From Lachnospiraceae bacterium (GTDB taxonomy: Bacteria; Bacillota; Clostridia; Lachnospirales; Lachnospiraceae), in the NCBI GenBank assembly GCA_910575035.1, contig CAJTDL010000017.1:1-64000 (forward strand): a stretch of DNA of 64,000 nt, in the 5' to 3' direction. Position numbers and translations under genes: made by a program. Positions 8,333 through 17,888 of the stretch are shown here, piece after piece; the stretch's first letter is position 1; each line of letters opens with the position of its first letter. Under the pieces are notes generated by a model. The model was not told where the DNA came from. It saw only the letters and a program-made list of their open reading frames with translations, and ran no database searches.

Positions 8333-11300
8333 ATGAAACAAAGAACCTGGAAATCAAAAGTATTTACCTTTGCCCTGTGCGCTGTAATGTCTATTCCTTC
8401 CATAGGATCCATGGGAGCGCCTAGCACGGCCTTTGCGGCAGAGCCAACCAGCCAGATCCATGTATACGCCCCCACCGGGGATAACCCTGATACCCCGCAG
8501 AACGAATCTCCAGACACCATGTCTGCAAAATACACATTAAAAGCAGATGGAACGGAGGTTCCTGTAGTCCAATTTAACCGAAAAGGCCATAATTTTGATG
8601 TGGCCCGTTTTTCCTCAGATACCCGCAAGCCAGAATTTACAATTACAGTATCCGAGGATATTCACAGCGTAAACATATACCCTGAACGTTATTACCCACA
8701 GGAAAGCATAAAAGTGAGTGCGGATAAACGCACCCTGACTTTTACGATGTCAGAGGCGGCAGGCTTAAACTCTGTGATTGTCATGGTCAACGGCGATGCC
8801 ACCAATCAGTCCGGCCAGCCTTATCTAGCAATTATCAACGACCCAATAGAGGAAGGCGCGCCAAAAGCAGATGCTTCCAATGTGCTGAATTTCAAAGACT
8901 TTGCAGAGCAGTATCTGCAGGAACATCCCAACCAGGAAGCGCAGCAGCCCATTCCTGCTGGAGAGGCTACCATTAAGCTCGCAGAAGGCACCCCAAATGA
9001 GGCGTCTTATACGTATTCCTATCAGGCGGGAAAGCTTGTGGAAGCGACAGAATCCAATGTGCGGTATCCAGACCAGAGGAAGCTGTCAGCAGATGATATG
9101 AGCTATGCGTTCCAGGCGGCCTTGGATAAAATCTATGCAACAGATGGCCTGGACACCCTGTACTTCCCCAATGGGACTTACACCTATGCCGGCCTGGAGA
9201 TCCGGGGCCGCAAGGGGAAAAACGTAAATATTTATTTAGAGGAAGGCGCGCTGCTGAAAAACCATATCCAGCCCTGCGCGGAAGCCATGGAACCGGCAAT
9301 TGGGATTTGGGATTCAGAGAATATCACCATTTCCGGCCGTGGGATGTTTGATGGAAACGGCGTAGAAAATTATTGGGCGCAAAACGGCAGGGTAAGCGGC
9401 GACCGTAATGATGCCTATATGAGCTGCCACCAGGCAGGCGTTATGGTGGTGCGCTCCAAAAATATTACCTTTCAGGATACTTATATGCGCAATGCAAAGC
9501 AATGGAACTGGGAAGCCCACAGCGGGCAGAATATCAATTTGAATAATATCAAAGGGCTGACGCCATATGATATGTCCTGGGGCGATGGGACGGATATGGC
9601 AAGCTCCCAGGATCTGACCATCAACGGCGCATTTACCCTGGGAAATGATGATTGCTTTGCTTCCGGGCATTATAACCCCAGCCGTTGGTTTGCGCCGGAA
9701 AAAGAAGATTTTTATAAGAAGGAATTTAAGCTGGCTTCCTTTAAGCCAGAAGACAATGACAAAAATAATGCGGATTTCAAGAAATTCTCCAATGCAGTGG
9801 CAGGCTTTGTGGCGTACAATGCAGACTGTGATAGCTGGGACAGGGCGGATTCCTTTAATATTACAGTGAAAAATACCCTCCAGTGGAGCTGCGGCGCTGG
9901 AAATGGGATCCGTTTGGGGCATGAGGCCCATGGGTATCAGATGAAAAACTATACCTTTGAGAATTTTAACGCCCTGGGATTTATGGGCGGCGGCCATGGC
10001 ATTACAGTGCAGAACCATACAGATATTTATCCACGGTACGAAACTTTGAAATTTATCAACTGCTCCTTTGACACTTCCAGGTCAGGAAATAATTTTGTCA
10101 TTAACGGAGGGGATGGCAAGACGCAGACAGCCGTAGGGGTTGCCAGCAAGCTGAATGGCGACACAGATGGCTATACAGGCGAGACCATTACAAAAGATCC
10201 GATCAGGGAAGTGGTGATGGAAGGCTGCTGGTTCTCCAATCCAACGGCAAACTGCCAGGTGACCAATACCACCAACCTCAAAATTTCGGATTTGTATGTG
10301 GGCGGCAGGAAGGTCACTTCCACATCCGACCTGAATTGGAACATATCCAATGTGGCCAATGTGGAAAAGGATTTTGCAGATAATTCCGCCCCAGTCTTTA
10401 CCTCACCCCAATCGGACAGTTTTTTGGCAACGGATGGGCAGACCTTGGAATTTGATGTGGCAGCTACGGACGCTGACCAGGGGGATACGGTTACACTGCA
10501 GGCAGAGGGCGTGCCCCAGGGGGCAGAGTTCAACCCGACAACAGGCCATTTTTCCTGGACATTGACAGAAGCAGAGGTAGGAAATACCTATGTGATAGAA
10601 TTCCGGGCTTCCGATGCCCATACAAGCGCCACCAAAACCGTTCAGATCCAGGTGCGTTCCTCTAAAATCCAGGTAGAGAGCCTACTGGCATTGGAGGATG
10701 CCTCTGTCCATACATGGAAAACAGAGAAGGACTGGAACCGAAACCGTGATTATATTCGGACGAAAACCTATGCAGAGGCGCTTGCAAACCCAGCAGAATA
10801 TGGCTATTTAGGGGAAGTGAAGACAGCAAAGGATGATTCAGACCTGAAGATGGGGCTGCTGAAATTTGATGTATCCAGCCTTCAGGGGAAAAAGGATTCT
10901 ATAGAAGCGGCAGAGCTTAGCCTCACTTATATGGGAAGGCGCAATTCTTCCGAGACAGGCACAGACCGTATCCGTGCTGCAGTCATTCCAAATGCAGATT
11001 GGTCAGAAGCGGACGTAACATGGAACAGCCGCCCTATATTCACTGCCGGGGCGGAGGGCTATCGTGATTCTGCAGAATTTGATATTGTAGGCACAGGCAA
11101 TGTAATTATGGCGCAGGATGATAAATATGCTGCCAGCCAGGAGATTGACGGAAGAAGGGTTTCCATTGATATTACAGATTTTATCAAAAACCTGGAAGAG
11201 GGGCAGACAGCCCTCGCTTTGGCAGTTAACGAGACAAAAGGTTATGAGCTGACCTTTGTCAGCAAGGACGGGGCTTCCAATAATCAGAATGCAGACGCCT

Positions 11301-12136
11301 CCATGGCGCCTACGATTCTTGTTTTCCTGAAAAATGAAGATCCGGCTCCGGTTGTCTCGGACCTAAGGGGGGCAAAGGTAACCCTGGGGCAGACGAAGTT
11401 TACTTATAATGGAAAAGCCCAGGAACCCTCTGTGAAGGTAGAGCTGGGTGGAAAAGAGCTGATTGCAGGCGAGGATTATACCGTATCCTATACAGACAAT
11501 GTGGATGCCGGAACGGCAAAGGCGGTCATCCAGGCACAGTCTGCAGGTTATACAGGAAGCAATATTCAGGCTTTTACGATTCAGAAGGCTTCTAAGGCCA
11601 TAAAAGTGAAAAAGGCGTCCATAGGGAAAGTATATGGAAATGGGGCATTTTCACTTGGGGCGTCTACTGCGAAGGGGGAAAAGCTGAGCTATAGCCTGAG
11701 CAGCCAATCTGTGGTGAAGGTGAATGCAGGGAATGGAAAGGCAACGATTATTGGCTGTGGGAAGGTAACTGTAACCGTAAAATCGGCGGCCAGCAAAAAT
11801 TATAAGGGGGCTGCAAGCAAAAAGATCACGATTACAGTAAAGCCCAAAAAGGTTGCGCTTAAGAGTGCAAAGAGCAGTAAGAAGGGGCAGATTACAGTAA
11901 AATGGGGGAGGGATAAGAAGGCTTCTGGGTATCAGGTTTTGTATGGTACGGATAAGAAGTTTAAGAAGGCGCAGGCTTTGGATGTGAAATCGAATAAGAG
12001 TGTTAGTAAGGCGATTTCCAAGAAGGTGCTGAAGGGGAAGGTGTATTATGTGAAGGTGCGTGCTTATAAGACAGTGGGGAAGACGAAGGTTTATGGTGCG
12101 TATAGTGATGTTAGGAAGGTGAAGGTTAAGAAGTAG
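8333..12136 (+). CDS. Secreted beta-helix glycoside hydrolase (GH28-like) with accessory domains
   Basis: A 1267-residue exported enzyme, probably acting on a plant or host polysaccharide. The signal peptide (MKQRTWKSKVFTFALCAVM) has a likely cut after AFA near residue 33. Residues about 250-680 are a right-handed beta-helix with GH28-like acidic motifs (WGDGTDMASSQDLTI, LGNDDCFASGH, NGIRLGHEAHG). Then come a putative Ig/cadherin-like domain (PVFTSPQSDSFLATDGQTLE), a DNRLRE/CBM96-like domain (LKFDVSSLQGK, VTWNSRPIF), an Ig-like MBG repeat and a C-terminal fibronectin type III domain rich in lysine. GGAGG six bases before the ATG at 8333 fixes the start; an upstream in-frame ATG at 8234 lacks one. 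The polysaccharide is not predictable from this. GH49 is an alternative family. Confidence 0.82.
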   Translation: MKQRTWKSKVFTFALCAVMSIPSIGSMGAPSTAFAAEPTSQIHVYAPTGDNPDTPQNESPDTMSAKYTLKADGTEVPVVQFNRKGHNFDVARFSSDTRKPEFTITVSEDIHSVNIYPERYYPQESIKVSADKRTLTFTMSEAAGLNSVIVMVNGDATNQSGQPYLAIINDPIEEGAPKADASNVLNFKDFAEQYLQEHPNQEAQQPIPAGEATIKLAEGTPNEASYTYSYQAGKLVEATESNVRYPDQRKLSADDMSYAFQAALDKIYATDGLDTLYFPNGTYTYAGLEIRGRKGKNVNIYLEEGALLKNHIQPCAEAMEPAIGIWDSENITISGRGMFDGNGVENYWAQNGRVSGDRNDAYMSCHQAGVMVVRSKNITFQDTYMRNAKQWNWEAHSGQNINLNNIKGLTPYDMSWGDGTDMASSQDLTINGAFTLGNDDCFASGHYNPSRWFAPEKEDFYKKEFKLASFKPEDNDKNNADFKKFSNAVAGFVAYNADCDSWDRADSFNITVKNTLQWSCGAGNGIRLGHEAHGYQMKNYTFENFNALGFMGGGHGITVQNHTDIYPRYETLKFINCSFDTSRSGNNFVINGGDGKTQTAVGVASKLNGDTDGYTGETITKDPIREVVMEGCWFSNPTANCQVTNTTNLKISDLYVGGRKVTSTSDLNWNISNVANVEKDFADNSAPVFTSPQSDSFLATDGQTLEFDVAATDADQGDTVTLQAEGVPQGAEFNPTTGHFSWTLTEAEVGNTYVIEFRASDAHTSATKTVQIQVRSSKIQVESLLALEDASVHTWKTEKDWNRNRDYIRTKTYAEALANPAEYGYLGEVKTAKDDSDLKMGLLKFDVSSLQGKKDSIEAAELSLTYMGRRNSSETGTDRIRAAVIPNADWSEADVTWNSRPIFTAGAEGYRDSAEFDIVGTGNVIMAQDDKYAASQEIDGRRVSIDITDFIKNLEEGQTALALAVNETKGYELTFVSKDGASNNQNADASMAPTILVFLKNEDPAPVVSDLRGAKVTLGQTKFTYNGKAQEPSVKVELGGKELIAGEDYTVSYTDNVDAGTAKAVIQAQSAGYTGSNIQAFTIQKASKAIKVKKASIGKVYGNGAFSLGASTAKGEKLSYSLSSQSVVKVNAGNGKATIIGCGKVTVTVKSAASKNYKGAASKKITITVKPKKVALKSAKSSKKGQITVKWGRDKKASGYQVLYGTDKKFKKAQALDVKSNKSVSKAISKKVLKGKVYYVKVRAYKTVGKTKVYGAYSDVRKVKVKK

Positions 12137-12274
12137 GGAGGGGGTTTGGGCAATTCGGACACCGTATGCATAAGCTTTTCCCTGCTGCGGTTCCGGCCTC
12201 CAAAAAGCTGGAAGTTCTAAGCTTTCTGAGCCAAAGCGTTGGTATGCGTACGGATCAGCGCTTAGTCGCGGTAG

Positions 12275-12622
12275 TGTAAATAAGTTTGTGTTTTTGGAAA
12301 TAAATGGCTCCTTTTTGGTGAGAATTAGGATATGCAAATTCTTATCGAAAAGGAGTGTTTTTATGCCAGCCCCTTCTTCCAGTTCCCGGATGACATCCAC
12401 CAGCTCATGTACACTACGAACATTATAGAAGGGCTGAACCGCCAATACCGGAAAGTAACCAAGGCAAAGAGCGTGTTCCCCAGCGATACATCGTTAGAAA
12501 AGATGCCGTTTCTGGCAAGCAGAAATGTAACAAAGGGATGGACGCAAAGATACCGCAACTGGGACCAGGTACTGAACCGGCTGATTGTCCTGTACGGGGA
12601 ACGGCTCACAGAACACCTGTAA
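12275..12622 (+). mobile_element. IS256-family insertion sequence remnant
   Basis: The C-terminal part of a mutator-type transposase is encoded to 12622 (PDDIHQLMYTTNIIEGLNRQ, then RKVTKAKSVFPSDTSLEKM, then KGWTQRYRNWDQVLNRL), including the final catalytic Glu region TTNIIEGLNR. The first about 300 residues are missing. The segment at about 12278-12300 (GTGTAAATAAGTTTGTG) resembles the TTTACACAAA-type ends of this family, so the copy seems to be an internal deletion joining the left end to the 3' end of the gene. No right inverted repeat was located. Confidence 0.72.
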
Positions 12623-12840
12623 AAAACCGGGATGGCAGCAGCCAAAAGCACCTGCCATCCCAGCCTTACTCCATCGGCATTTATATTATTGCCAAAAAAT
12701 CCCAGTCTTATTCCAGAGGCCAGGTGTGGGCAGCGCCCACGGGAATGGTAATAAAATACAATGCCTGTTTGCCATACAATAAAATGTATAGACTCCGTCA
12801 AACTGGTTATACTATAGATAGAAGAAATAATTCGACAGCC

Positions 12841-13223
12841 CTAAAAACATAAAACCGACAAAATACTCTTACATATTGTTAAAAATTCATCATCGGATGC
12901 ATAAATCCATTCTATCAAATCCTTGAACTCAAGTAAAATGTATTCAAAACATATAATATCCAGCAGAAGAACATTGTTTTTAGCGTTGCATATCTTCTCA
13001 ACTGTTTTTGCTCCATAACCACCTGCAGATTATTGAAAGAATTATCAAATACTATGACATATCTATTCTCATTATCCCCTAGCGCATTAACTGCTTTTAC
13101 CAGTTCACTATTATTTTTCTTACTTTTTACTACTATTTCCGGACACAACTGTCCCATAAATGTTTGCCAAAATATATTACTAGATTTCTCCTTTCTGTAT
13201 TCAATCCATAGATATGTTTTCAT
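12841..13223 (-). pseudogene. Unrecognised gene with a frameshift
   Basis: The start at 13223 (MKTYLWIEYRKEKSSNIFW) has GGAAAG ten bases upstream, and the frame is good to about 12990 (KAVNALGDNENRYVIVFDNS, NLQVVMEQKQLRRYA). Reading on in the same frame gives a low-complexity tail, whereas one shift near 12985 gives a sensible continuation (KNNVLLLDIICFEYILLEFK, then DLIEWIYASDDEF) to a stop at 12841. I do not recognise the family. The first half recalls a nucleotide or TOPRIM-like fold, but this is only an impression. It lies alone beside an IS256 remnant. Confidence 0.5.
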
Positions 13224-13367
13224 CAATACACTTCTTTCCATGCCAGTTTTACTGAGTCTATTAACAGGTTACAAATTCATATAACCGGATTCCAATAAAA
13301 TATTTAAAATTTCACCAAATATAAATGTACATTGACACTGGCATTTTAATAAAATTCCCCTAACTGT

Positions 13368-13985
13368 TCATCGCAGCCGGGTAGTTTCATATCTGCGGAA
13401 GGTGCGGATACAGGTTTTCAATTCCTCATATCTTTGGTCCAGCGGCCCCTCATCAATGACTACATCCAGTACCACGGCCATATTGTTGATCATACGGTCA
13501 TCTACGTCATTGCGCATTTCAAGCAGGATTTTATACTTTTCATCCATGGTATCCGCATCAAAGAATGCCATCAGCTTTTCTTCAGCAGAAGCTTCTTGCT
13601 GGCCTTTCTCAGTATTTTCGTTATTTTCAGTGATTCCAATATTTTCAGTATTTCCAACATTTACAGTATTGTCACAAAGCTGGAAATTATCTGGCAGCTG
13701 TGCCGTGCCGTTCTTTGCGTCTGATTCTTTATTTTCATTGGAAATTTGTTCCGGCATTACAAGCTGGAAACGGTATGCCTGGCCGGCGTCTGGGTATTTT
13801 TCGGTATCTACGGGGCTTATGAACATTGCAAGGGGCCTTGCATAGGCCTGGAATGTCCCGTATAATGCCTGGTAGATTACCAATGGCTCATGTGTTTCAG
13901 AGTGTTCCGCAATCGTTATGATTTGGTATAGTTTCTTTTTAAAATGTAAATAAAGCTCTCCTGGTTTTGGATTACCCTGAGGCAT
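13368..13985 (-). CDS. DUF1653-domain protein
   Basis: A 205-residue cytoplasmic protein. Residues 4-60 match DUF1653 (GELYLHFKKKLYQIITIAEH, SETHEPLVIYQALYG, ARPLAMF), a small fold of unknown function common in Clostridia. A low-complexity Asn/Thr/Glu linker follows (NTVNVGNTENIGITENNENT), then a helical C-terminal region (FFDADTMDEKYKILLEMRND) with no recognised family. AGAGGGA sits before the ATG at 13985, so the longer upstream reading to 14258, which overlaps the PAP2 gene, is rejected. Confidence 0.8.
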   Translation of the reverse strand: MPQGNPKPGELYLHFKKKLYQIITIAEHSETHEPLVIYQALYGTFQAYARPLAMFISPVDTEKYPDAGQAYRFQLVMPEQISNENKESDAKNGTAQLPDNFQLCDNTVNVGNTENIGITENNENTEKGQQEASAEEKLMAFFDADTMDEKYKILLEMRNDVDDRMINNMAVVLDVVIDEGPLDQRYEELKTCIRTFRRYETTRLR

Positions 13986-14038
13986 AATGGATCCCTCTTT
14001 TCTTGTTAGTCTTTCATTTTGTGTGGAGTGATAGCTGC

Positions 14039-14560
14039 TTATTTTTTCTGCAGCTTTATAGCGCATAATGCTGCCAGGATCCCGATTAGGGCTCCGCACA
14101 GCACATCCGTGGGATAATGGACGCCTACATACAGCCTGGACAGGCAGATTAGGATTGCCAGGATGAGAGCTAAGGCGCCAATGGGGCGGGGGAGCTGCCG
14201 GAACATTACCACGCCTGCTGCCATAGAACTGGTGGAATGCCCGGAAGGAAAAGACCATCCTCCCGCATGTACCAGGGCCTGCAGCTGCGGGATGGCGTCA
14301 AAGGGCCTGGGGCGCATAACCAGGTTTTTTAACAGCAGGTTGGTGCCCAAATATCCCAACAGCAGGGCAATCGCCATGGAGCCTCCTGTTTTCCGGTACT
14401 TCTTCCCAATTAGGAGCAAAGCTGCCAATACAATCCATACCGTTCCCCCATCCCCCAGGCGCGTCACAAACAGCACGATTGGATTCAGCCAGTCAAATCG
14501 GAGAAAATCCTGAATCCAAAGCAGGATCTTGCCATCTATTTCTAAAATATACGGTAGCAT
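14039..14560 (-). CDS. PAP2-family membrane phosphatase
   Basis: A 173-residue integral membrane phosphatase of the PAP2/undecaprenyl-diphosphatase type. The three signature motifs are present: KNLVMRPRP, PSGHST and SRLYVGVHYPTDV, with His residues of the last two as nucleophile and acid partner. Four to six hydrophobic helices surround them. It probably dephosphorylates an isoprenoid or lipid pyrophosphate outside the membrane. It lies upstream of the DUF1653 gene on the same strand with a 53-base gap, so they may be co-transcribed. Confidence 0.88.
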   Translation of the reverse strand: MLPYILEIDGKILLWIQDFLRFDWLNPIVLFVTRLGDGGTVWIVLAALLLIGKKYRKTGGSMAIALLLGYLGTNLLLKNLVMRPRPFDAIPQLQALVHAGGWSFPSGHSTSSMAAGVVMFRQLPRPIGALALILAILICLSRLYVGVHYPTDVLCGALIGILAALCAIKLQKK

Positions 14561-14680
14561 TACTTATCCTTCTTTCCTTTTATAATTTATCATCTTAAAA
14601 ATCTGTTCTAAAACGGCGGCCGTATCTTCTATGCTGGTGTTCCTTCTCCCTTTTGCCTATGTATTCCCGGGCCATATCCC

Positions 14681-15328
14681 CTATAATTTCTTTAGGATAC
14701 GGTCAATGTCAACGCGTTTCCCAATGACCATCAGATGTTCATCCCGTTGGAAAATATGTTCTGCATCCGGCAGCAGGCTCGTTTGCCCATCCCGTTTAAA
14801 GCCAAGGATATTCGCATTATACCTTACACGGAAATCCATTTCTTTAATAGACTTCCCAATCCATTCTTCCAAAGGCTGGATCTCATAAATGGAATAATCC
14901 CCCATTTCCAAATAATCATATACATGGTTGGCGCTTACCTTGATGGCAATCCGCTTGGCAATATCCCGGTCAGGGTAAACGACCTCATCTGCCCCATTTT
15001 TCAGTAAAAACTTGGCCTGTATATCCCTGGTGGCTTTGCTGATCACATAAGGCGCCCCCAAATCCTTCAACAGGCTTGTTACCTCCAGGCTCCCTTGGAA
15101 ATTTGTGCCGATACATACAAAGCAAATGTCAAAATTATTTATGCCAAAGCTCCGCAGCACATCCTCTTTCGTGCAGTCCCCAATCTTGGCGCTGGTAACA
15201 ATTGGCAGGATATCCTCCAGATTTTCTTCCTCCCTGTCCACTGCCATAACATCATTTCCATTCTCTGCCAAATCCATGCACAAATGCCTTCCGAACCTTC
15301 CAATTCCAATAACCAAGATTGATTTCAT
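14681..15328 (-). CDS. ktrA: Potassium uptake regulatory subunit (KtrA/TrkA type)
   Basis: A 215-residue cytoplasmic RCK protein that gates the partner channel encoded just upstream. The N-terminal Rossmann motif is VIGIGRFGRHLCMDLA with the acidic ribose-binding residue in AVDREEE, and GDCTKEDVLRSFGI follows. The C-terminal RCK_C part begins near residue 135 (EMGDYSIYEIQPLEEWIGKS). A TTG at 15334 is in frame, but AGGAG sits ten bases from the ATG at 15328, which is preferred. The gene follows ktrB on the same strand with 49 bases between them, the usual two-gene Ktr operon. Confidence 0.92.
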   Translation of the reverse strand: MKSILVIGIGRFGRHLCMDLAENGNDVMAVDREEENLEDILPIVTSAKIGDCTKEDVLRSFGINNFDICFVCIGTNFQGSLEVTSLLKDLGAPYVISKATRDIQAKFLLKNGADEVVYPDRDIAKRIAIKVSANHVYDYLEMGDYSIYEIQPLEEWIGKSIKEMDFRVRYNANILGFKRDGQTSLLPDAEHIFQRDEHLMVIGKRVDIDRILKKL

Positions 15329-15377
15329 CTTCAACCTGCTCCTTTCTGCAAATTAATACTGCCAATTCAGGGCTCCA

Positions 15378-16712
15378 TCACCCAATGGTAATCCGCTCCG
15401 TTGGCAGCTGTACCAGCGAAGTCCTCTTTTTTTCTGTAAATGAAAGGGCAAAGGACATGCTCCCAATCCTTCCGCTGTACATCAAAAAAATCAAAAGATA
15501 CTTGGATGCAAGGCACAAATCCCTTGTAATCCCAGTGGAAATGCCCACTGTCCCAATGGCTGAAAACACTTCCATAAAAATATCTGATAAAGGGAGCTTC
15601 GTTTCCAGCCCGCACATAATCAGCCCGCATACAGAAGCCAACAGCAAATTAATAAAAAATATTGTACTGGCCTTTTTGATGGAATCCTCATCCAGCCGCC
15701 TCCCAAAAATGTTTAGCCCGCTTTTATTCCGCAAATTCGCCCAGATATACAGCAAAATAACCATCATAGTGGTGGTTTTCACACCTCCGGCCGTAGACCC
15801 GGGGCTTCCTCCAATAAACATCAGTATTACTGTCAGCAGCCGGGTGCCCTCTGTGTACATTCCTGTGTCCGTCGTATTGAACCCTGCAGTCCTGGGCGTA
15901 ACTGCCCCAAACAGGGAGGAGAGGATCTGGCCCTTGGCATCCATCCCCGCCAGCAGGTTTCCGCGCTCAAACAGGAAGAAGCAAAGGCTTCCTCCAAGGA
16001 TTAGCGCAAAAGTCATAGCAAGCACGATTTTTGTATGGAGCAGATACTTCCGCACATGCCATTTATGCGTGGAAATGTCATCCCATACAATAAATCCAAT
16101 CCCGCCTAAAATGATTAATGCCATAATCACAAGGTTTACCAGGATATCATCATAATACACGGTAAGGGAGCAGTAAGGCTCAAACTGCCCCATCAAGTCA
16201 AACCCTGCATTGCAGAAGGCGGAAATAGAGTGGAAGATGCCATACCAGATCCCCTTCAGCCATCCAAACCGCGGGATAAAGCGCACCATCAGAAGCAAAG
16301 CCCCAATCCCTTCGATCCATGCGGTATACATTACGATCTTGCGCACCAGCCTTACGGTGCCCGCCAACTGCAGGGTGTTGACGCTTTCCTGGATCAGGTT
16401 CCGTTCCTTTAGGCCGATCTTCCGTTTCAGGAAGATTGCCAGGAAAATGCTGATGGTGATAAAGCCCAGCCCCCCAATTTGGATCAGTATCAGGATCACC
16501 GCCTGCCCAAACAATGTCCAGTTGCTGTAAGTGTCTACCAATACCAGCCCTGTCACGCAGGTGCTGCTGGTAGAGGTAAACAGTGCGTTTAAAAAGCTGG
16601 CGCCCTGCCCGTTCCTGGATGCGATGGGCAGCATCAGAAGTATGGTTCCCAGTAGGATAATCGCAAAAAAGCCCAGGGCAATAGTCTGTACCCTGCTTAA
16701 TCTATGTTTCAT
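15378..16712 (-). CDS. ktrB: Potassium transporter membrane subunit (KtrB/TrkH type)
   Basis: A 444-residue K+-translocating membrane protein with four pore repeats. Selectivity-filter segments are visible: TSTSSTCVTGL, ISAFCNAGFDLM, GAVTPRTAGFNT and SAIGTVGISTG. Helical hairpins connect them, and the length is normal. It works with the RCK subunit encoded downstream to import K+, probably Na+-dependently by analogy with the family, and is likely regulated by ADP/ATP and cyclic di-AMP through that subunit. Confidence 0.94.
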   Translation of the reverse strand: MKHRLSRVQTIALGFFAIILLGTILLMLPIASRNGQGASFLNALFTSTSSTCVTGLVLVDTYSNWTLFGQAVILILIQIGGLGFITISIFLAIFLKRKIGLKERNLIQESVNTLQLAGTVRLVRKIVMYTAWIEGIGALLLMVRFIPRFGWLKGIWYGIFHSISAFCNAGFDLMGQFEPYCSLTVYYDDILVNLVIMALIILGGIGFIVWDDISTHKWHVRKYLLHTKIVLAMTFALILGGSLCFFLFERGNLLAGMDAKGQILSSLFGAVTPRTAGFNTTDTGMYTEGTRLLTVILMFIGGSPGSTAGGVKTTTMMVILLYIWANLRNKSGLNIFGRRLDEDSIKKASTIFFINLLLASVCGLIMCGLETKLPLSDIFMEVFSAIGTVGISTGITRDLCLASKYLLIFLMYSGRIGSMSFALSFTEKKRTSLVQLPTERITIG

Positions 16713-16896
16713 AGTTGCTCAGAGTCCTTTCCTCATTTTGTAAGCGCAGGACGGGCTGTGCCAAAATGGCTGGCGGTGCCGTCCAAAACAAAGGCAAAGA
16801 TTATTATACCTAATATTTCCAATTCTGTAAAGGCGTAGAAATTTGTGGAAAAAGGGGAAAAAGGGAGAAATATTGCAGTTGCCTGGCTGCTTTGGC

Positions 16897-16925
16897 TTGT
16901 TTCTGGCATCAGAAAGTATTATAAT
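16897..16925 (+). promoter_or_regulatory. Sigma-A promoter of the NYN gene
   Basis: TTGTTT at 16897-16902 and a perfect TATAAT at 16920-16925 are separated by 17 bases. The start codon lies 43 bases downstream, preceded by AAGGAG. Confidence 0.75.
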
Positions 16926-16967
16926 GGTAAAAACTGCAAATTATTTTTTATATAGAAGGAGATTGAA

Positions 16968-17756
16968 ATGAGTGATGAAAAAAAGTATGCATTGCTGATT
17001 GATGCTGAGAATGTGTCTTCAAAATATATTGAGATTGTCACAAAGGAAGCGCAGAGCCTGGGAAATGTTACGATACGGAGGATTTATGGGGATTGGACGC
17101 TGAGCTCCAAAAATTCCTGGAGGGATTCCCTGCTGGAAAATTCCCTGATCCCAATCCAGCAGTATAGCTACACAGTAGGGAAAAATTCTTCGGATTCTGC
17201 GATGATCATAGATGCAATGGATATTTTGTATACAAATGATGTGGACGGGTTTATCATTGTGTCTTCGGACAGTGACTTTACAAGGCTGGCTACACGGCTG
17301 CGGGAGTCAGGCAAACGGGTGATCGGAATGGGGGAGAGCAAGACGCCGACGCCCTTTGTAAGAGCCTGTGAGAAATTTAAGACATTGGACGTGCTGTATA
17401 AGAATAACCACCAAGAGACAAAGGCCAGCGTGCCAGAACGGGGAAGAAGGATGGGGATCCGTACCATAGAACCAGAGCGTGTGCTGTCCAAGGATGCAGA
17501 GCCCATCACAAACCTGAAAGAAATCAAGGCCACAGTGATTTCGCTGTTGGATGAAAATTCGGATGAAGATGGGTGGATGTATCTGTCTGAATTGGGGAAT
17601 ATGATACAGAAGCTGTATTCGGATTTTGACTGCAGGAATTATGGGTACCATAAGTTTGGGAAGCTGATTGAGTCATTTCCAGAGCTGCAGATGCGGAAGG
17701 ATGATTCCAGTAACGGGATTACAAAGATTGTGTTGGTGCGCAAAAGGGAAGATTGA
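16968..17756 (+). CDS. NYN-domain ribonuclease-like protein with LOTUS/OST-HTH domain
   Basis: A 262-residue cytoplasmic protein. Residues 1-145 form a LabA/DUF88-type NYN domain of the PIN-like nuclease fold. The acidic active-site residues are visible in LLIDAENVSSKY, YGDW and IIVSSDSDFTRLATRLRE. After a charged linker, residues about 180-260 look like an OST-HTH/LOTUS RNA-binding winged helix (LLDENSDEDGWMYLSELGNM, then YGYHKFGKLIESFP). The pairing suggests an RNA-processing or silencing nuclease, though its target is unknown. AAGGAG precedes the ATG. Monocistronic. Confidence 0.88.
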   Translation: MSDEKKYALLIDAENVSSKYIEIVTKEAQSLGNVTIRRIYGDWTLSSKNSWRDSLLENSLIPIQQYSYTVGKNSSDSAMIIDAMDILYTNDVDGFIIVSSDSDFTRLATRLRESGKRVIGMGESKTPTPFVRACEKFKTLDVLYKNNHQETKASVPERGRRMGIRTIEPERVLSKDAEPITNLKEIKATVISLLDENSDEDGWMYLSELGNMIQKLYSDFDCRNYGYHKFGKLIESFPELQMRKDDSSNGITKIVLVRKRED

Positions 17757-17793
17757 TATCCCTGCCTTCTAAGGGAATAAGTGGTTAAAATGG

Positions 17794-17823
17794 CATCCGC
17801 CCAGAACCATGTCTGGGCGGATG
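17794..17823 (+). terminator. Hairpin after the NYN gene
   Basis: A perfect 12-bp stem (CATCCGCCCAGA/TCTGGGCGGATG) has a six-base loop, 37 bases after the stop. There is no run of T after it, so it may be an mRNA 3'-end structure rather than a strong intrinsic terminator. Confidence 0.55.
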
Positions 17824-17888
17824 TATATGTTATAGAAGGATGGTGCAGGCATTGGATTGCGAAGCGCCAAGGATACGCAGCGCATGGA

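Noticed and set aside
17794-17823. Strong intrinsic terminator
   Set aside because: The stem is perfect but no T run follows, so it was listed only as a hairpin with moderate confidence.
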